A program made the position numbers and the translations under genes. From Actinomycetes bacterium (GTDB lineage: Bacteria; Actinomycetota; Actinomycetes; Actinomycetales; Actinomycetaceae): a stretch of 8,174 bases of DNA. The notes beneath the pieces are model-generated. The model saw only the letters and a list, made by a program, of their open reading frames with translations, did not search any database and was not told where the DNA came from. This document shows, one piece after another, positions 5,572-8,174 of this stretch (positions are counted from its first letter, which is position 1; each line of letters opens with the position of its first letter). Location: NCBI GenBank assembly GCA_023389315.1, contig JAEWEQ010000071.1:1-8174 (forward strand). Direction: 5' to 3'.

Positions 5572-5678
5572 GGTTTTGATTTTAACTGGGGCGGCCCGCA
5601 CCGGCGTTATTTGCTTCGGCGTGGCTGAGTTTCGCGTATGATTTTGCGCTTTATTCACGAGGACGTTCCCCGCCCTCG

Positions 5679-7526
5679 CTAATCGATATCTTCCCGGGTG
5701 ATATCACCCACGCGGTGTTCTTCGTAGAAGTCGGAGCGTTTTTGTAACTCCTCATTGACTTTGTCGAACCCGTACTGCTCCAACAAGGTCGGCTGGTCCG
5801 AGTACAGATTGGTCCCCAAACCCAGCCGATCGCCCTCGATCTTAATCCCCAAGCTCGCCATGATGGTGGGGAAGAAATCGAAGGGAGCGTAGACGCGGTT
5901 GTGGGTGCGGGAGCGCCCCGGGTCGGGCAGCGCGGAGTTGATGAACACGTTCGCGACGGTGCGTTCATAGGAGGGGTCCCAGCCGACGAAGAACTCGTTA
6001 TCCATCGACTTGTGGTCACCGGTGATCACGATGACGGTGTCTTTGTACCACGGTTGGGCTTGGATCCAGCGCACCAGTTTCACGGTTTCGGCTTGGGAGT
6101 AGTGGATGACGTTTCCGTACTGTTTGTCGGAGGGCCGCTCGCTCATGCGGGGGGAGACGTAGCCGCCGTTGGGGTGGGTGTCAGCGTTTTCTAAAATGAA
6201 GTAAAATGGTTTTTCCCCGCTACCTAAACGCGTCATTTCTGCTTTAGCGTATTCGTAAAGTTTGTCATCTTCTAGGCCCCAAAAAACGAAATAGTTCGGG
6301 GGGACGAGCTTGCGATCGCGGGCAGTTTGCAAGTCAAAAATGCGGAAGTTACCGTGCCGGCGGTAATAGTCCCCCATTTTGTGCCAGTTCGAAAATGTCC
6401 CCAGCATAAAGGAAGTTTCGTAGCCGTGCTGGTGGAGGATATCCCCAATGGTTGCAAAATTCGGGTAGGAGATGCGCCCGCCCACACTGGAGTTGTAGAA
6501 CGGGATCATTGGCACGCCAGCTTGGAAGTTCATCATCCCCGCCAGCGAGTGGTTCGCGCCGTAAGTCTGCAGCGGCCCACCGAAGTGGTCGGTGTGTGAA
6601 AACGTGGTGTTTTCCTTCGTCAACTGCCCCAGGTCCGGCATGAGGTTTTGCTGCAGGTAGCCGCCTTCGTCGGCGCCGTAGTAGGAGTTCTCGATCGACT
6701 CCATATAAATGTGGATGAAGTTCTTCGGCTTATCGGGGAACTGCAGGATTTCGTCGGTTGGTTCAACGTAGTTTTCGGCGATGAAATTTGACCTGACAAA
6801 ATACGACCTGGCCACCCCGATTAGGGGCAGCGCCGCCACGGAGTAAACCAACGCGCTGACCAGGCCCACCACCATCGCGATATTAGCCACTCGCCGGGAG
6901 GTGGTTCGTTTCGGAGTTTTCAGACCGAGGAATTTTCGCGATGGCGACGCCCCGTCCTCGCGAATCCTCACCCCCGTTAAAAGTAGCGGAACGACCGCGC
7001 TGGCGAGGGCGGTGCCGATAATCGGGTAAATCACCCGCAGTAGCAGGTCAGCTCCTTGTTCCGGGGTGGTACCGGGGTTACCGCCCAGCATGAAGAACAG
7101 TAGTTGGTCGGCTTGGACACCAGCGAAGGTGGTTGCCACCCAGTGGGAGAGGAAGTAGATAGCGGCCGCCAACCCACCAACCACGGCGTAGGTCAGGGTG
7201 GTGAGGACGGTGCGTCTCATTCGTTGTTCCTCGAACTTGGCAGGTTGGTGCCCCCGGTCAGTAGCCCAGGCAATGAGGAAGCTGCTTACCACCAGCGCCA
7301 CGGCCGCCCAGATGAGATGTAAAACAATGAAGGTCTTGATGTTTGGAGGTTGTTCAGCGGCGGGAATCGGTTGCGTCATCCCCGCGAGTGTGAGCCCCAA
7401 ACAATTGGCGAACAGCCCGTGCAAGACACCGTAGCGGAAGGTTTCACGCTGTTCCGTGCTCGCAAGCCAGCCAAGGCCAGATACCAAAGACACGAGGATT
7501 TGGGCGCAGATTAGGTAGGTGAACAT
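5679..7526 (-). CDS. LtaS/OpgB-like membrane phosphoglycerol-transferase-family protein (alkaline phosphatase superfamily)
   Basis: A 615-residue membrane protein whose family transfers phosphoglycerol or related groups onto envelope polymers on the outer face of the membrane (family knowledge). Hydrophobic segments lie at about 2-20, 33-50, 64-88, 108-130, 163-186 and 213-238. The outside catalytic domain (about 268-600) shows IHIYMESIENSYYG with metal ligand E276, LQTYGANHSLAGMMNFQAG around the expected nucleophile, NADTHPNGG with H451, and ITGDHKSMDN with D504 and H505. The pattern is closer to OpgB (DTH, GDH) than to staphylococcal LtaS. The nucleophile position, Thr in OpgB (TGW-T-xAG), is Ser here (S327). 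No CxPxR-type sulfatase motif is present, so a sulfatase is unlikely. ATG at 7526-7524 begins right before the first membrane helix; AGAGAG about 5 bases upstream is a weak ribosome site. A paralogue lies just upstream on the same strand, 253 bp away. Substrate unknown. Confidence 0.88.
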   Translation of the reverse strand: MFTYLICAQILVSLVSGLGWLASTEQRETFRYGVLHGLFANCLGLTLAGMTQPIPAAEQPPNIKTFIVLHLIWAAVALVVSSFLIAWATDRGHQPAKFEEQRMRRTVLTTLTYAVVGGLAAAIYFLSHWVATTFAGVQADQLLFFMLGGNPGTTPEQGADLLLRVIYPIIGTALASAVVPLLLTGVRIREDGASPSRKFLGLKTPKRTTSRRVANIAMVVGLVSALVYSVAALPLIGVARSYFVRSNFIAENYVEPTDEILQFPDKPKNFIHIYMESIENSYYGADEGGYLQQNLMPDLGQLTKENTTFSHTDHFGGPLQTYGANHSLAGMMNFQAGVPMIPFYNSSVGGRISYPNFATIGDILHQHGYETSFMLGTFSNWHKMGDYYRRHGNFRIFDLQTARDRKLVPPNYFVFWGLEDDKLYEYAKAEMTRLGSGEKPFYFILENADTHPNGGYVSPRMSERPSDKQYGNVIHYSQAETVKLVRWIQAQPWYKDTVIVITGDHKSMDNEFFVGWDPSYERTVANVFINSALPDPGRSRTHNRVYAPFDFFPTIMASLGIKIEGDRLGLGTNLYSDQPTLLEQYGFDKVNEELQKRSDFYEEHRVGDITREDID

Positions 7527-7542
7527 GGGTGCTCTCTATGCT

Positions 7543-7578
7543 GTGCGCCGAGTCACCGCCAAGCACCTCGGTGCGCAC
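7543..7578 (-). promoter_or_regulatory. Hairpin in the leader of the LtaS/OpgB-like gene
   Basis: GTGCGCCGAG (7543-7552) pairs with CTCGGTGCGCAC (7567-7578) over 10 bp with a two-base bulge, around a 14-base loop. It sits 17-52 bases upstream of the start codon. No U-run follows, so it is not a simple terminator of the upstream gene; a leader structure is possible. No recognisable riboswitch consensus was seen. Confidence 0.4.
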
Positions 7579-7617
7579 GGCTAGCCGGTGTAGACAGTCA
7601 GTATGGATAGTTTTAAC

Positions 7618-7703
7618 TGTCCTGAAGATTACGCCCACCGGTCGGGGGCGAGCAACCTCCTTCTTTTCCAGCGCGCGACCGCGACCGCGGACATTTCAGG
7701 ACA
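7618..7703. repeat. Widely spaced 9-bp inverted repeat TGTCCTGAA / TTCAGGACA
   Basis: TGTCCTGAA (7618-7626) and TTCAGGACA (7695-7703) are exact reverse complements 68 bp apart, in the gap between the two paralogous envelope genes. They could be paired protein sites upstream of the 7526 gene, or chance. Confidence 0.4.
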
Positions 7704-7779
7704 ATCGCTTCACTATCTGAAACACTTCTTCTTTGCTATAAACACGTGTGACTTAGTTACCGTTTTACGACTTTCGACA

Positions 7780-8174
7780 TCAGCTATCTTCGCGCCCTAA
7801 TTCGTCCAGTCGGTGCTCCTCGTAGAAAGTGTTGCGCTTAGATAACTCATCATTGATGTAGTCGAAACCGTACTTCTCTAATAGGGTGGGTTGATCCGAG
7901 TACAGATTTGTCCCCAACCCCAACCTATCGCCTTCGATCTGTACTCCTAAGCTCGCCATGATGGTGGGGAAGAAATCGAAGGGCGCGTAAGCGCGGTTTT
8001 TGGTGCGCGCAGGCCCTGGGTTTGGTAGCGCGGAGTTGATGAAAACGTTCACCACAGTACGCTCATAATCAGGGTTCCAACCAATGAAGAACTCATTATC
8101 CATGGATTGGTGATCACCGGTGAGGACGATCACCGTGTCCTCATACCAAGGTTGAGCCTGGATCCACCGCACCA
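7780..8174 (-). CDS. Second LtaS/OpgB-like protein, C-terminal part (gene continues past right edge)
   Basis: The frame is open to the right edge and ends with TGA at 7782-7780, encoding the last 131 residues of a paralogue of the 7526-5679 protein. It aligns without gaps over VRWIQAQPWY, TGDHQSMDNEFFIGW, VFINSALP, AYAPFDFFPTIMASLG, GDRLGLGTNLYSDQPTLLE and FYEEHR; by eye about four in five residues are identical. The metal-binding D and H of TGDH are conserved. The GTG at 8172-8170 is an internal Val codon (the same Val is in the paralogue), not a start. The membrane helices, the E ligand and the nucleophile lie outside the window, so it is not known whether this copy has Ser or Thr there. 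No strong terminator follows it. Tandem paralogues suggest related envelope polymers or divided substrates. Confidence 0.9.
   Translation of the reverse strand, partial: VRWIQAQPWYEDTVIVLTGDHQSMDNEFFIGWNPDYERTVVNVFINSALPNPGPARTKNRAYAPFDFFPTIMASLGVQIEGDRLGLGTNLYSDQPTLLEKYGFDYINDELSKRNTFYEEHRLDELGREDS

Noticed and set aside
5658..5678. CGAGG/CCTCG inverted repeat right after the stop of the 7526-5679 gene
   Set aside because: Five-base arms and no T-run on the minus strand; could easily be chance in GC-rich DNA.
5679..7526. Sulfatase function for the LtaS/OpgB-like protein
   Set aside because: No C/S-x-P-x-R modification motif at the nucleophile position; membrane helices and the DTH/GDH pattern fit the phosphoglycerol-transferase group better.

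Overview
The window is GC-rich DNA with strongly GC-biased third codon positions, short intergenic spaces and a DUF3152-type exported protein. Together with a class Ib ribonucleotide reductase small subunit, this points to a high-GC Gram-positive (Actinomycetota). An Actinomycetaceae-like host is my best guess, but the sequence alone does not prove it.

Layout, left to right. Bases 1-90 are the tail of a plus-strand gene that enters from outside. Next comes a plus-strand L-asparaginase gene (323-1462) that ends in its own terminator. Facing it is nrdF (2624-1662, minus), the small subunit of class Ib ribonucleotide reductase, also with its own terminator. A 0.55-kb non-coding stretch follows (2625-3158), made of dispersed and tandem repeats. 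Then come three minus-strand genes: a 158-residue membrane protein of unknown role (3679-3203), a secreted protein joining cell-wall-binding-type (CWB2) repeats to a DUF3152 zinc-protease-like domain (5533-3914), and a membrane-anchored LtaS/OpgB-like phosphoglycerol-transferase-family protein (7526-5679). The right edge cuts a second, closely related copy of that last gene (8174-7780, C-terminal part only).

The right half reads as a cell-envelope region: two paralogous envelope phosphotransferase-like enzymes, a Tat-type exported wall-binding metalloprotease candidate and a small membrane protein. Each gene is separated from the next by more than 140 bp and has its own signals, so they look like separate transcription units. 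The left half is metabolic: amide hydrolysis and deoxynucleotide synthesis.

The most unusual feature is a family of five intergenic repeats, each exactly 60 bp, with inverted-repeat ends GGCACGTCA/TGACGTGCC and a conserved asymmetric interior. Two form a direct pair before the asparaginase gene, one lies inverted between the convergent asparaginase and nrdF genes, and two form a direct pair upstream of nrdF. They therefore bracket both genes. I do not recognise this family by name. No RNA genes, CRISPR array, transposase or phage gene was seen.
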